This document shows positions 18,449-27,473 of a stretch of 64,000 nucleotides of DNA, piece by piece. The notes under the pieces were generated by a model that saw only the letters and a program-made list of their open reading frames with translations, ran no database searches and had not been told where the DNA came from. A program made the translations under genes and the position numbers. Every line of letters begins with the position of its first letter. Positions within the stretch are counted from its first letter, which is position 1. The DNA is from Bacillota bacterium (GTDB lineage Bacteria > Bacillota > Bacilli > Paenibacillales > Paenibacillaceae): contig JAEWPC010000020.1 of the NCBI GenBank assembly GCA_023460795.1, positions 124,001 to 188,000 of the forward strand, read 5' to 3'.

Positions 18449-19185
18449 TGCGGAAACTCACTAAGCAGGACTGGCTTAAATCATTCAAGAATCAGGCATA
18501 CGTGGAGCAACTCCAGAAGGTCGAACGGAAATTCGAGACGCGCCGCAACGAAGAGTCCGGAACGACCGAGATAACGATCTATGGCATCATCGGGGATTCG
18601 TGGTGGGACGATTCCGTATCGGCATCCGACATCGACAACGCCTTGAAATCAATTACCGGCGATATCGTCATCCATCTGAACAGTCCGGGCGGTGACGTAT
18701 TTGACGGCATTGCGATTTACAACCGGCTGAAGAAGCATGAGGGCAAAGTGACGATTAACGTTGATGGTTGGGCATGCTCGGCCGCGTCAGTCATCGCCAT
18801 GTCGGCTGATGAGCTCGTCATGGGTCTAGGCTCGATGATGATGATTCACGAAGCGAGCAGCATCGTATGGGGCACGAAGACCGACATGCGCAAAGAGGCT
18901 GATGTCCTGGATGAGCTAGAGGAAGGAATTATCGACATCTACATGACTAAGGCCAACGTGACCCGTGAGGAAATCCGGGCGGCAGTAGATGCGGAGACAT
19001 GGTACAGCGCCCAAAAGGCAGTTGATATCGGTTTTGCCACCTCAACCGCCGCAGCTAACAGCAAGGACAAGGAAATCTCGCAACTCAAGGCGCAGTTGAG
19101 CGCTGCTCAGGATGAACTAGAGCAAATTAAAAGCCCGAAAAATGAACCGAAACCGGCAGCGTCCGGAACACGGTTCTTTTTTTAA
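18448..19185 (+). CDS. ClpP-like prohead maturation protease
   Basis: 245 aa. The ClpP/S49 fold is indicated by HLNSPGGDVFDGIAIYN, the serine region (GWACSAASVIAMSAD) and the histidine in MMIHEASS, giving a plausible Ser-His pair. The C-terminal 40 residues are a coiled coil that may serve as scaffold, since no separate scaffold gene is present. It sits between portal and capsid, as in HK97-like phages. Confidence 0.92.
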   Translation: MRKLTKQDWLKSFKNQAYVEQLQKVERKFETRRNEESGTTEITIYGIIGDSWWDDSVSASDIDNALKSITGDIVIHLNSPGGDVFDGIAIYNRLKKHEGKVTINVDGWACSAASVIAMSADELVMGLGSMMMIHEASSIVWGTKTDMRKEADVLDELEEGIIDIYMTKANVTREEIRAAVDAETWYSAQKAVDIGFATSTAAANSKDKEISQLKAQLSAAQDELEQIKSPKNEPKPAASGTRFFF

Positions 19186-19209
19186 TTAATCACGAGGAGT
19201 GAATCTAAG

Positions 19210-20370
19210 ATGGCAATGCAATTAAAAGGCAAGATGGAAAACTTCGAAGCGAAGAAAACCGCGTACATGAACCTCGTCAAGGAAGGCGCGGACGCGGAGA
19301 AGCAGGCTACGGCTTGGAATGAAATGCAGGATGCACTTGTTTCCGACCTGACGGAGAAGATCACGACTCAGGTCCGCAGTGACAACATCGATGCTCAGGT
19401 GCTCGCTGCGCGAGGACAGAATGTCCTGACTTCCGAAGAGCGCAAGTTCTTCAACGCGGTGATCGAGTTCGGAGGCTTTAACGAAGACTCGATTCTGCCG
19501 ATCACGACGCAAGAGCGTGTCTTCGAGGAATTGGTTGCTGAGCATCCGCTGCTCGAAGCAATCGGCCTGCAAGACCTCGGCGCGGTCACTCGGTTCATCT
19601 ACGCGGACCCGACCAAGACCTACGCATGGGGTGCTCTGTTCGGTGAGATCAAAGGGCAGATTGCGGCGGCGTTCCGCGAGGAACAAATCGGTCAACTGAA
19701 GCTCACGGCGTTTGCGGTGATTCCGAAGGACATGCTGGAACTCGGTCCGGAGTGGGTAGAGCGCTACGTTCGCACGCTCCTGGTTGAGTCGTACAGTGTC
19801 GGTCTGGAGTATGGCTTGGTCAATGGCCGCGGCCCGGCTCAGAATGAGCCTGTTGGCCTGATGAAGGACGTTGACGGCACCACTGGTGCGGTTACGGTCA
19901 AAACTTCTTCCGGAACTTTGACGTTCGCGCCTTCCGATTTCGGAGAGGTGGTAGCGGGCGAGCTACACGATGTAATCAAGGAACTTTCCACCGACTCCAA
20001 AGGCAAGTCGCGCAAAGTGCTGAACAAAGTGGTCATGGTCGTGAACCCGGTCGATGCGATCAGCGTTCAATTCCGCAACACGATCCAAACCTCGAACGGT
20101 CAATGGGTGACGGCGCTGCCGTACAACATCCAGGTCGTTGAGTCGGAAGAAATCCCACTCGCCAAGGCATTGTTCTTCGTGAAGGGCGAGTATCTTGGTG
20201 CTCTTGCCGGAGGATACAAACTGAACAAGTTTGATCAGACGCTGGCGATTGAAGACGCCATGCTGTACACGATCAAGCAGTTCGCAAACGGCAAGCCGAA
20301 GGATAACAAGGCGGCGCTGCTCTATGATCTCGACATCCAGTTCGGTAGCGGAGATGTAGAGACTCCTTAA
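19210..20370 (+). CDS. HK97-fold major capsid protein
   Basis: 386 aa. The first 75 residues are a helical delta-like domain likely removed by the protease. The rest matches HK97-type capsid proteins (AFRLEEQ-like region, FAVIPKDMLELGPEWVERYVR, GLVNGRGPAQNEPVGLM). GAGGAGTGA precedes the ATG. It directly follows the protease, as expected. A hairpin made by GAGACTCC/GGAGTCTC spans the end of the gene (20,361 to 20,380). Confidence 0.93.
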   Translation: MAMQLKGKMENFEAKKTAYMNLVKEGADAEKQATAWNEMQDALVSDLTEKITTQVRSDNIDAQVLAARGQNVLTSEERKFFNAVIEFGGFNEDSILPITTQERVFEELVAEHPLLEAIGLQDLGAVTRFIYADPTKTYAWGALFGEIKGQIAAAFREEQIGQLKLTAFAVIPKDMLELGPEWVERYVRTLLVESYSVGLEYGLVNGRGPAQNEPVGLMKDVDGTTGAVTVKTSSGTLTFAPSDFGEVVAGELHDVIKELSTDSKGKSRKVLNKVVMVVNPVDAISVQFRNTIQTSNGQWVTALPYNIQVVESEEIPLAKALFFVKGEYLGALAGGYKLNKFDQTLAIEDAMLYTIKQFANGKPKDNKAALLYDLDIQFGSGDVETP

Positions 20371-20405
20371 TCGGAGTCTCTTACTCTTCACGAGGAGGTG
20401 GCACA

Positions 20406-20585
20406 ATGTTTCGCGTAATACGGAAATTTAAGGATTTGAAACACGGGGGGCATATCTACCAGGTGGGCGACGTGTACCCGAAAGAAGGGGCGAAAGCAAC
20501 TAAAGCGCGCCTGGAAGAGCTGTCCACTGGTAAAAACAAGTACAACCAAGTTTTCATCGAGGAAGTCGCTAAAGAAGAGGAGTGA
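20406..20585 (+). CDS. Small phage head-region protein
   Basis: 59 aa, starting MFRVIRKFKDLKHGG with YQVGDVYPKEGA. The ATG has GAGGAGGTGG just upstream, one of the strongest ribosome binding sites in the region, and the next gene follows after 5 bases. Small proteins with this GDVYP pattern commonly follow the capsid gene in Bacillota phages. The function is unknown. Confidence 0.75.
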   Translation: MFRVIRKFKDLKHGGHIYQVGDVYPKEGAKATKARLEELSTGKNKYNQVFIEEVAKEEE

Positions 20586-20590
20586 TCCCG

Positions 20591-20881
20591 ATGCCTGAAG
20601 TAATCACTCCGGAGATTCTCGCAGAATTTATGCTGCGCATGCACTTGGATGACGACGAGGACGGAAACCTGCTTCGTATTCTCAAAGCGTCTCACGCCGA
20701 CCTGACTCGTATTTGCGGGGATTACGCTTTGACGGACGAGGTGTTCAAGGAGATGGTGTTCGAGCGGTCCCGTTACGCGTATAACGATGCGCTCGAGTAC
20801 TTTTACGACAACTTCCTGACGCAGCTCAACAACCTCAACCTCAGCAAAGCGCTAGAGGCTGGTGATTCGGTTGACGTATAA
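20591..20881 (+). CDS. Head-tail connector protein (gp6-like)
   Basis: 96 aa, helical, with the pattern of HK97 gp6/SPP1 gp15-type connectors (LAEFMLRMHLDDDEDGNLLRILKASHADL, then RYAYNDALEYFYDNF). It binds under the portal to extend the DNA channel. The ATG at 20591 is chosen because GAGGAG lies eight bases upstream; it overlaps the next gene by 20 bases. Confidence 0.8.
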   Translation: MPEVITPEILAEFMLRMHLDDDEDGNLLRILKASHADLTRICGDYALTDEVFKEMVFERSRYAYNDALEYFYDNFLTQLNNLNLSKALEAGDSVDV

Positions 20882-21494
20882 CCCGAACAAATACGATAAG
20901 TACCGCAATTCTGGGCGATTTAAGAACCGAGTTACCGTCCAAAAGTTTGGCACTGCCGATGTTTGGGAAGATGCTGTGAAGGCGTGGGCAACTCAAGAAC
21001 CGCTCAAAGGCCGAGAACTCTTTGAGGCGTCCAACCAGATCGAGAACTCAATCCATTGGAAGATCAGATGTCGTGGCGGGGTAGAATCCGGAATGAGGCT
21101 TGTACACAAAGGGCGCGCCTATCCGATAACCGCTGTTCTCGGTGTGCACGTCGACTATGCTGAAATCCTGCTCGTAACTACTGTTTTTGATCAAACCGTA
21201 ACACTTCACCGTAATGATCCTGATGTAACCGATCCGTATGGCAGTCATCCTACGATTGACGTGGTGCAGCTTGATTGCAGGATGGACGAGACCAGCAAGG
21301 TCGTGAAGAATCAACAGGGAAGTGAAGTTGTCTCAACAACGCAATTTATGGTTTACGGGTGGTCCGGAGTTTCCTACGCCGATGATTTGGAATGGGTGGA
21401 CGGTTTTGGAAAAACGGTTAAAAGGTCTCCGCTTTCGATAGAGTTTATCCGTGATAAGTTCGGGTCCGTACAGTTCCTGGTGGTGAGCGTCTAA
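20862..21494 (+). CDS. Head-closure/head-tail adaptor protein, two-domain
   Basis: 210 aa, about twice the usual length of a head-closure protein. Residues about 18 to 110 resemble SPP1 gp16-type head-closure proteins (VWEDAVKAWATQEPLKGRELFEA, RYRG-like strands). Residues 110 to 210 form a second beta-rich domain (HRNDPDVTDPYGSHPTIDVVQLDCRM) of unassigned family. GTG at 20862 is the start. The extra domain may substitute for a separate adaptor. Confidence 0.65.
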   Translation: MIRLTYNPNKYDKYRNSGRFKNRVTVQKFGTADVWEDAVKAWATQEPLKGRELFEASNQIENSIHWKIRCRGGVESGMRLVHKGRAYPITAVLGVHVDYAEILLVTTVFDQTVTLHRNDPDVTDPYGSHPTIDVVQLDCRMDETSKVVKNQQGSEVVSTTQFMVYGWSGVSYADDLEWVDGFGKTVKRSPLSIEFIRDKFGSVQFLVVSV

Positions 21495-21904
21495 TGGCAG
21501 AAGGCTTCGAACTCGACCTACGGGAAGTGTTCCAAGGAATCGACTTCGTGAGCGATCGCATCCGATCGGCAGCCGAACGCGGGATGGAGAAAGCCATGGA
21601 GGACTTGGGCGATGAATCTGAGAAACTCGCACCAAAGCTATCTGGCAACCTCCGTGCAAGCCGCAAAGTCAAGGTGACGGCAACGAAGTTCAGCGTCACC
21701 GGCGAGGTTTCGTACTCGGTCACCAAAACCAACAAGCGCGGATGGGGATTCAACTATGCACTCCGCCTGCACGAGTATCCGAAACAATTCGCCGATCCGT
21801 CGACGCCAGGCACGGGGCCGAAGTTTCTATCCCGCCCGCTCAAGGCACGACGGGAGAAGTACGAGAAAATGATCGCGGATGAGATCAGGAAGGAGTTGAC
21901 GTGA
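21494..21904 (+). CDS. HK97 gp10-family tail completion protein
   Basis: 136 aa. It matches HK97 gp10-like proteins (RGMEKAMEDLGDESEKLAPKLSGNLRAS, then FNYALRLHEYP and GPKFLSRPLKARREKY). These join heads to tails. It overlaps the preceding stop (TAATG), and the next gene begins 1 base after its stop. Confidence 0.85.
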   Translation: MAEGFELDLREVFQGIDFVSDRIRSAAERGMEKAMEDLGDESEKLAPKLSGNLRASRKVKVTATKFSVTGEVSYSVTKTNKRGWGFNYALRLHEYPKQFADPSTPGTGPKFLSRPLKARREKYEKMIADEIRKELT

Positions 21905-21905
21905 C

Positions 21906-22283
21906 GTGATCGGAACGCTCGACATGATCAATTGGCTGAAGACAATTGTACCGCACACGTACTTCGCCAACGACTTTCCTGCCGATTCGCCAGATGCTAG
22001 TGCGTTCGTTAGGCTGACCTCCGGCTCGCCGCCGTCCGGATGGACGGTGTTCCATCCGTCGTTCCAAGTTGTGACCCGTGCAACTGCGAAGAGAGACGGC
22101 GACGCCGAAGCGATCGCGATGACGCTGCTGGAGGAGCTGCACAACAAGATTGAGTTTTCGATTGCCGGCAAACGCGTCGTGATCTGTGAGGCGGAGCAAT
22201 CGGCGCCGTTTTACATCGGTGAAGACGAGAGCAAACGGCCGATGTACTCCGTCAATTTTGAAATGACCATGCAGAGAGGGTGA
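21906..22283 (+). CDS. Minor capsid/tail terminator-like protein
   Basis: 125 aa, starting at GTG 21906. The pattern (MINWLKTIVPHTYFANDFP, SGWTVFHPSFQVVTRA, RPMYSVNFEMTM) is that of phage tail terminator-like minor capsid proteins that cap the tail tube. The order gp10-like, terminator, major tail protein supports this. Confidence 0.7.
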   Translation: MIGTLDMINWLKTIVPHTYFANDFPADSPDASAFVRLTSGSPPSGWTVFHPSFQVVTRATAKRDGDAEAIAMTLLEELHNKIEFSIAGKRVVICEAEQSAPFYIGEDESKRPMYSVNFEMTMQRG

Positions 22284-22289
22284 TCGCAA

Positions 22290-22481
22290 TTGGCTGCAGA
22301 GAAAATCGAGAAGGTGCGCGTGAAAGACGGGCACGCGGTCAACCTGGGCAACAGGAAGAAGCCGGACGTGAAATGCGCCGGAGAAATCTTCGACCTCCCT
22401 AAAGGCAAAGCAGATGAGCTTGCTAAGGCGGGCATCGTCGAAATCGTAAAAACAAAGGAGGAATCCACAAGTGGCAGCTGA
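22290..22481 (+). CDS. Small phage protein of head-tail region
   Basis: 63 aa, starting at TTG 22290 behind AGAGGGTGA. It has a KOW/SH3-like look (VRVKDGHAVNLGNRKKPDVKCAGEIFDLPKGKADELAKAG). It overlaps the start of the major tail protein by 11 bases. No family is assigned; the short GEIFDLPKGKADEL motif is typical of proteins next to the capsid or tail genes. Confidence 0.6.
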   Translation: MAAEKIEKVRVKDGHAVNLGNRKKPDVKCAGEIFDLPKGKADELAKAGIVEIVKTKEESTSGS

Positions 22482-23001
22482 TCTCACGAAAGTAAAGCTT
22501 GGCCCGTGTAAAGTTACGTTCGATCCGGAGGGTACAACGCCGATCGTCATTGAGCTTACGCAGGGCGGTGTCGTCCTCACTTATGAGGAAACGACGCGCG
22601 ACGTTAACTCGGACCAGCACGGCACGACGGCGATCAAAAAGATCATCACCGGCCGCAACGCCAGCGTTCAAGTGCCGATGCTGGAGAAAGACAACTCGCG
22701 ACTGAAGGATTTCATCGCCGGTTCTGTACTCGTGACTAACGCGACGGAACCGACGAAGAAACGCCTGGACGTGTTCGCGGACAAGGTCATCGACCTGCTG
22801 ACGGTGGCAAAGGAACTGCGAATCGAACCGCTCACGGAAGGCGCGACAGCCGACGACACGGTTACGATTTTCAAGGCAGCACCGCAAGTGAATCTCAACC
22901 AAACCTACAGCTACAATAACGAACTGGTGACGAATGTCACCTTCAGCGGATTCCCGGATGCAACGGGAAGACTGCTCGGATTCGGTGATCCGGACGCGTA
23001 A
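22471..23001 (+). CDS. Major tail tube protein
   Basis: 176 aa, GTG start with AAAGGAGG upstream. It is beta-rich with an all-beta tail tube pattern (VKLGPCKVTFDP, VVLTYEETTRDVNSDQHGTT, then NVTFSGFPDATGRLLGFGDPDA). It precedes the tail assembly chaperone, the standard order. A short hairpin with GGAGCTCC near 23,020 to 23,043 follows the gene (AGCGGGGCTC...GAGCTCCGCTTTTT) and looks like a terminator that could set tube protein level above the chaperone. Confidence 0.85.
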   Translation: MAADLTKVKLGPCKVTFDPEGTTPIVIELTQGGVVLTYEETTRDVNSDQHGTTAIKKIITGRNASVQVPMLEKDNSRLKDFIAGSVLVTNATEPTKKRLDVFADKVIDLLTVAKELRIEPLTEGATADDTVTIFKAAPQVNLNQTYSYNNELVTNVTFSGFPDATGRLLGFGDPDA

Positions 23002-23017
23002 TGACTAATCGGAAAGC

Positions 23018-23048
23018 GGGGCTCTAAGGAGCTCCGCTTTTTATCTTG
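23018..23048 (+). terminator. Terminator-like hairpin after major tail protein gene
   Basis: An AAAGCGGGGCTC arm and a GAGCTCCGCTTT arm form a stem followed by T residues at about 23,038 to 23,044. It would cause partial termination between the abundant tube protein and the chaperone. Confidence 0.6.
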
Positions 23049-23071
23049 AACCCTATTCGGAGGGATATTAG

Positions 23072-23521
23072 ATGTTCAAATTTAACCGCGAAAATAAGAC
23101 CGCACTGGCGGATACGATAGATTTCGGCGGGCAGAGGGTACAGGTCCCGAAGCTCACAATTAAGAAATGGCGCATGTTGCTCGACAACATTCAGACGCTT
23201 CCGCAAATATTTATCGACGTGCTGATGGCACGGGGAAGCTCAGACTTTACCGCAACGGTGACGGCTGCGTTAAGTGTGGCATTGGACGAGATCATTGAAC
23301 TCGTATCGGTGCTTACTGAACTCGATAAAGAGTGGATCGAGGAAAACGTCGACCACAACGAGCTGCTTAATTACGTCGAGAAGACCGTTCAGAAGAACGA
23401 CTTCGCGGAAGCGGGAAAAAAGTTCCGCGCCGTGTTCGGGTCGATGATACCCAGCGCGGCATTCAGAAGCCCGTCACCATCAATGAATGGCTCATCGAAT
23501 GTACCGTCAAACTCGGAATAA
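23072..23521 (+). CDS. Tail assembly chaperone (short form, gpG-like)
   Basis: 149 aa, ATG with CGGAGGGAT upstream. It is helical, with a conserved start (MFKFNRENKTALADTIDFGG) typical of Bacillota siphophage chaperones. The short product is made when the ribosome stays in frame past the slippery site at 23,413. The last 30 residues after the slip site are low in complexity (SPSPSMNGSSNVPSNSE), as expected for sequence under selection in the overlapping frame. The chaperone holds the tape measure protein during tail assembly. Confidence 0.8.
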   Translation: MFKFNRENKTALADTIDFGGQRVQVPKLTIKKWRMLLDNIQTLPQIFIDVLMARGSSDFTATVTAALSVALDEIIELVSVLTELDKEWIEENVDHNELLNYVEKTVQKNDFAEAGKKFRAVFGSMIPSAAFRSPSPSMNGSSNVPSNSE

Positions 23522-23775
23522 CGCAGCGGCAACTCGAGACAGAGTACTACGTCGTTGATCTCCCACTCATCATGCACAAACATGCGCAACAAATAGCCGA
23601 GAAGAGGCTGGCCATGCTCGGAATTATCGGCGCCCCTTACATGAAGGAAGAAGACCGCAAACAATTCGTAGATCGCCTCCGCGAACCGTTGGAGGAGATT
23701 AAGGAAAACGAAAGCGATGACGTGTTTGATGCTGAAGGATTGGCCGAACTACGCAGAAGATTAACCGGGAGGTGA
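23072..23775 (+). CDS. Tail assembly chaperone, -1 frameshift long form (gpGT-like)
   Basis: Frame 2 is read from 23,072 to the heptamer A AAA AAG (23,416 to 23,422). After a -1 slip, reading continues in the other frame from GTT at 23,422 to the stop at 23,775, giving about 234 aa. The shifted frame is open across the whole overlap and its sequence (TINEWLIECTVKLGITQ, IIGAPYMKEEDRKQF) looks like real protein. Its internal ATG at 23,572 has no good ribosome binding site, so it is best explained as the T domain of a fusion. The tape measure gene follows 8 bases later. Confidence 0.8.
23413..23422 (+). promoter_or_regulatory. Programmed -1 ribosomal frameshift site
   Basis: The sequence GGGAAAAAAG read in frame as gcg gga aaa aag contains both G GGA AAA and A AAA AAG slippery heptamers; the latter is the most efficient bacterial type (as in dnaX). 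It lies in the expected place in the tail chaperone gene. Confidence 0.85.
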
Positions 23776-23783
23776 GCTGACGA

Positions 23784-26700
23784 ATGGCAACCGAAGTTGG
23801 CGCGATACGCGCAAGGATGGAGCTTGACGCGCGCGGGTTTAACCAAGAACTCCAAAAGGCAAAACAAAACATTTCTGAATCCGCAAACGAAGCCAAGCGT
23901 GTAAACGGACAAGTTCGACAAGTCACTCGCGCCCTCCTGGACATGGGGCTTAGCGGTCGTGAGGTAAGAAAGGTACAGCAGGAACTCCGCGATCTGCGTC
24001 CCGATGTCGTCGAGAAGCAGTTGAAGAACGTCGAGATCCAACTTCGCCGACTTGGAGCTTCGGACGATCAGATCGCCAAGATAACCTCCAAGATGCGGGA
24101 AGCGCAACGCGAAACGGAGAAATTCTCCAATCGCATAAGCGCGGTTAGTTCCTCCCTTACTGCTCTTGGAGCTGGAGCAGGATTGGCAGGAATCGCTCGC
24201 GTCGTTACGACGTTTGCGAATGAAGCGCAGCAGTTGTCCATGTCCTATCAAGGTTTGACCTCTGTCTCGAAGTCTATGAACGCGGACACGGAGAAAAGCA
24301 TCGGACTGGTAGATGAGTTATCGGATAAATGGAACATGAACAAGGGAATTGTAGCCGACACCGTTAAGACATACCTCACCGCGGGGCTTACACTGGAGCA
24401 AACGCGCGAGATTATGACTGCGACGGCGGACGCTGCAGCTTTTAACCGTGAGAAGCACTTGGAGTGGGACGAAGCAGTCCGCCAAGTCGCGCAAGGTATC
24501 AAGATGGGCAACTCGGAGCTGACTGACGCGGCAGGAATCACGACGAACCTCTCGGTAATGTACGAAAGGTACGCCAAGTCCATCGGGACGACTGCAGCTA
24601 AACTTACGGAAGCTCAGAAGATTCAGGCGGCGTATAACGGGATCATCTCCGAATCTGCAATGTTTGCCGGGAATGCCGATCAGGCGTTAGAAGGATTCGC
24701 GGGGACGCAAACCGATTTTAGACAAACGATCGAGACGGCCCGACAAGAGATCGGAGAAGCATACATCCCGGCACTAGAAAACATGATGAAAGTGGTCAGC
24801 CCGCTCATCCGTGATTTTACGAGGTGGGCTGAAGAGAATCCGAAGGTCGTAGCTGGGATGACAGCGGCGGTGGCAGCTGTATTGGCGTTGGTAACCGCCG
24901 TTACGGCGCTGTCTGCAGCGTTCCTAGTCTTAAATACGGCTATCGGGCCGGTAGGTTGGGCCATTCTTGGAATCGGAGCACTGGTAACCGGAACGATTGC
25001 ATATAAGGCGGCAGCTGATGCTGCATCTGAATCCGTTTGGCAGTTCGCGAGAAGTCAGGACGAGCTGAACAAGAAACTCGCGGAATCGCCGCTATCGCGA
25101 TCTGCGGACGATGTGAAGAGGCTCCAGTCGGACACCAAAACGCTGAACGAGCTTATTGAAGAGCGGAATCGACTCGAGAAGGAATATGCAACGATTCAAA
25201 AACAGATCCAGGACGCGCGGTCCGGTGGAGACAATTCAATACTGCACAAGCTTAACCAAGAGGCATCGCCGCTCGTTAAGCGGCTGAACGAGATCGACAA
25301 AGCCCTCACCAATCTTGGCGCGAATACGCCAGAAGACGCAGCGCGAATCCTTGCGGATATGAATAATGAACTTGAAGCATCTATCCCCGCGCTGATTGAG
25401 CTAGAGAGGGAGAACACGAAGGTCGCTCGCTCGCAGTACGAACATATCGATCGAGTGGAGAAGCTTCGCAAGCGTTATGACGACTTGAGCAAATCGCAGA
25501 AGTTGGATGCCGCACAGAAAGCGGAGCTCACGAACGTCGTGAAGAGTCTGACGCAGGAGTATCCGAAAGTCGACTCTGTCCTCGATGAGAACGGCAAATG
25601 GATCATCAAGAATACCTCGTACATCGACGACTTGATTCGTGCAGAGAAAGAGTCGGCTAATGCTGCCAGCGAGAAGTCGAAGGAACGACTGGAGACTTGG
25701 CGTAAAGAGACGGAGCAGAAGCTTAAATTTGCGCAGAACCAAGTAAAGGCGCTCGCCGCAATCGAAGGCGTCGACTTATCCGAATCTGCACTTGGCCGTT
25801 TGCTTCCGGATGGTTGGGCAGAAAAAGCAGAGGGATTCATCGACGGGAAACTCGGGGACCAACGACTTAAAGCCCAGCAACGAGCCAACGACCTGCAGAT
25901 GCTCATTAACAACATCGACTCAGAGCTTCAGAAGATAACATCCGGATCTCTGAGTAAGTTCAACGAGAACCCATCCGGAACACCGGACGATGACAAGAAA
26001 GGCAAGACGGTGGCCGAGCTGCAGCAAGAGCAATATCAAGCTGCGCTCAAGATGAATGAGTACAAAAAAGCGCTGAATCAAATGAATGAGGAACAAGAGC
26101 TTAAATCGCTAGAAAGCCTGCTGGCCAAGTATAAGAAGAACGCCGACATCCGTATGGACCTTGAGGTTAAAATCTATAAGCTGAAGGAGCAAATGTCTCT
26201 CGCAGCAAACGAGAAGTCGGACAAAGCGGAAGCTGCCGCGTTCAAAGCGTCGTCTGAGTGGATTGACAAGCAGGTAGACTTGATGACGCTTGCTGGCAAA
26301 ACCGAGCAGGAAATCATTCAGATGAAGATTGAAGCATGGACTCGAGTGCGTAGCCGGTACGCGAAAGACAGCGACTATTACATGACAGCTGACAATCAGC
26401 TCACCAAGGCTAAGATCGAGAATATGAAGCTTGTCGAGAAGTCCGAGGAAGAGGCCGCGAAGGAACGCGAGAAGTCGGCCAAGGAGTCCATTAATAAAGC
26501 ACTCGATGCGATCGACAAGCAAAAGAAAGCTGAGCTGGACGCGCTAGATGAACGCCGCCGAGCAATCGAGAAGTTTTACGACGATCAGGAGAAGGCAATC
26601 GACAATGCTGAACGTTCGAGAGAGCGTAGCGCTATCGTCGCCGAGATGGAGTTGTATCGCAACGCCACTTCTGAGAAGGGTCAAAAAACATTCCTTGAAG

Positions 26701-27473
26701 CGCAGGAGCGGCTCCGGCAGCACGACCTCGAGGATCAGAAGCGAAACCTCCAAGATCAGCGCGACCAGCAACTCGAGACGCTTGATCGCCAGAAGCGAGA
26801 CGTCGAGACTTGGTACGATGATCTGCGGTCTATACTTGATGGTTACTCCGGAGACGCGATCGGGATCTACAAACTGATCGAAGATGAGCGGTTCAAGGCA
26901 TTCACGACGACGAACGAGAAGATTAAAGCGGAGCTTTCGACGCTACAGTCTGCTTACGCGACGACAATGATCGGAGCCGGGGGCCAGCCAAACACGCCAA
27001 GTAATCCGGGCGCCAGCGTAATTGCGCAAATGCAAGCTAATAGTGCAGCGTGGAAGTCTGCAAGCGCGTCTAGGCGTAAGGAACTCGAAGCGGAGAATCA
27101 GCGTCTAGGAGATTCGATCGGAGCTACGTACAACAGCGGAAGCGGGAGATGGTATAAGGACGGAGTACCACTCTATCACACCGGAGGCATTGCCGGAGTG
27201 GGCAACTTCAGGAGCGGCGATCGCTTGTTGCCTGACGAGGTTGCAGCGGTGCTTCGCGTTGGTGAACCGGTCCTCACGCCGGAGCAGGTGAAAAGCCTTG
27301 TCGGTACCGTCGCCGGAGGCGGAAAAACGTCGATCGTCATCGAGAAGTTCATGGAGGTCAACGATCCGGTGTTCGAGGATGGCATCGACCTCGAGACGTT
27401 CGGGCGCGAGACTGGAAATGAGGCCGCTGAAATTTTACGTAAGAAGCTGACAGGAGGCGGGGGCATTGGCTAA
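23784..27473 (+). CDS. Tape measure protein
   Basis: 1229 aa, the longest gene of the prophage, at the position of the tail length ruler. There is a coiled-coil N terminus, a hydrophobic segment around residues 355 to 410 (MTAAVAAVLALVTAVTALSA and VGWAILGIGALVTGTI), long alpha-helical stretches, and a charged coiled coil (residues about 890 to 1050). The C terminus has HTGGIAGVGNFRSGDRLLPDEVAAVLRVGEPVLTPEQV, typical of tape measure ends. It overlaps the next gene by 8 bases. Confidence 0.92.
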   Translation: MATEVGAIRARMELDARGFNQELQKAKQNISESANEAKRVNGQVRQVTRALLDMGLSGREVRKVQQELRDLRPDVVEKQLKNVEIQLRRLGASDDQIAKITSKMREAQRETEKFSNRISAVSSSLTALGAGAGLAGIARVVTTFANEAQQLSMSYQGLTSVSKSMNADTEKSIGLVDELSDKWNMNKGIVADTVKTYLTAGLTLEQTREIMTATADAAAFNREKHLEWDEAVRQVAQGIKMGNSELTDAAGITTNLSVMYERYAKSIGTTAAKLTEAQKIQAAYNGIISESAMFAGNADQALEGFAGTQTDFRQTIETARQEIGEAYIPALENMMKVVSPLIRDFTRWAEENPKVVAGMTAAVAAVLALVTAVTALSAAFLVLNTAIGPVGWAILGIGALVTGTIAYKAAADAASESVWQFARSQDELNKKLAESPLSRSADDVKRLQSDTKTLNELIEERNRLEKEYATIQKQIQDARSGGDNSILHKLNQEASPLVKRLNEIDKALTNLGANTPEDAARILADMNNELEASIPALIELERENTKVARSQYEHIDRVEKLRKRYDDLSKSQKLDAAQKAELTNVVKSLTQEYPKVDSVLDENGKWIIKNTSYIDDLIRAEKESANAASEKSKERLETWRKETEQKLKFAQNQVKALAAIEGVDLSESALGRLLPDGWAEKAEGFIDGKLGDQRLKAQQRANDLQMLINNIDSELQKITSGSLSKFNENPSGTPDDDKKGKTVAELQQEQYQAALKMNEYKKALNQMNEEQELKSLESLLAKYKKNADIRMDLEVKIYKLKEQMSLAANEKSDKAEAAAFKASSEWIDKQVDLMTLAGKTEQEIIQMKIEAWTRVRSRYAKDSDYYMTADNQLTKAKIENMKLVEKSEEEAAKEREKSAKESINKALDAIDKQKKAELDALDERRRAIEKFYDDQEKAIDNAERSRERSAIVAEMELYRNATSEKGQKTFLEAQERLRQHDLEDQKRNLQDQRDQQLETLDRQKRDVETWYDDLRSILDGYSGDAIGIYKLIEDERFKAFTTTNEKIKAELSTLQSAYATTMIGAGGQPNTPSNPGASVIAQMQANSAAWKSASASRRKELEAENQRLGDSIGATYNSGSGRWYKDGVPLYHTGGIAGVGNFRSGDRLLPDEVAAVLRVGEPVLTPEQVKSLVGTVAGGGKTSIVIEKFMEVNDPVFEDGIDLETFGRETGNEAAEILRKKLTGGGGIG

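Noticed and set aside
23572..23775. Independent 67-codon gene before the tape measure gene
   Set aside because: Its frame is open far upstream and is better explained as the -1 frameshift extension of the chaperone.
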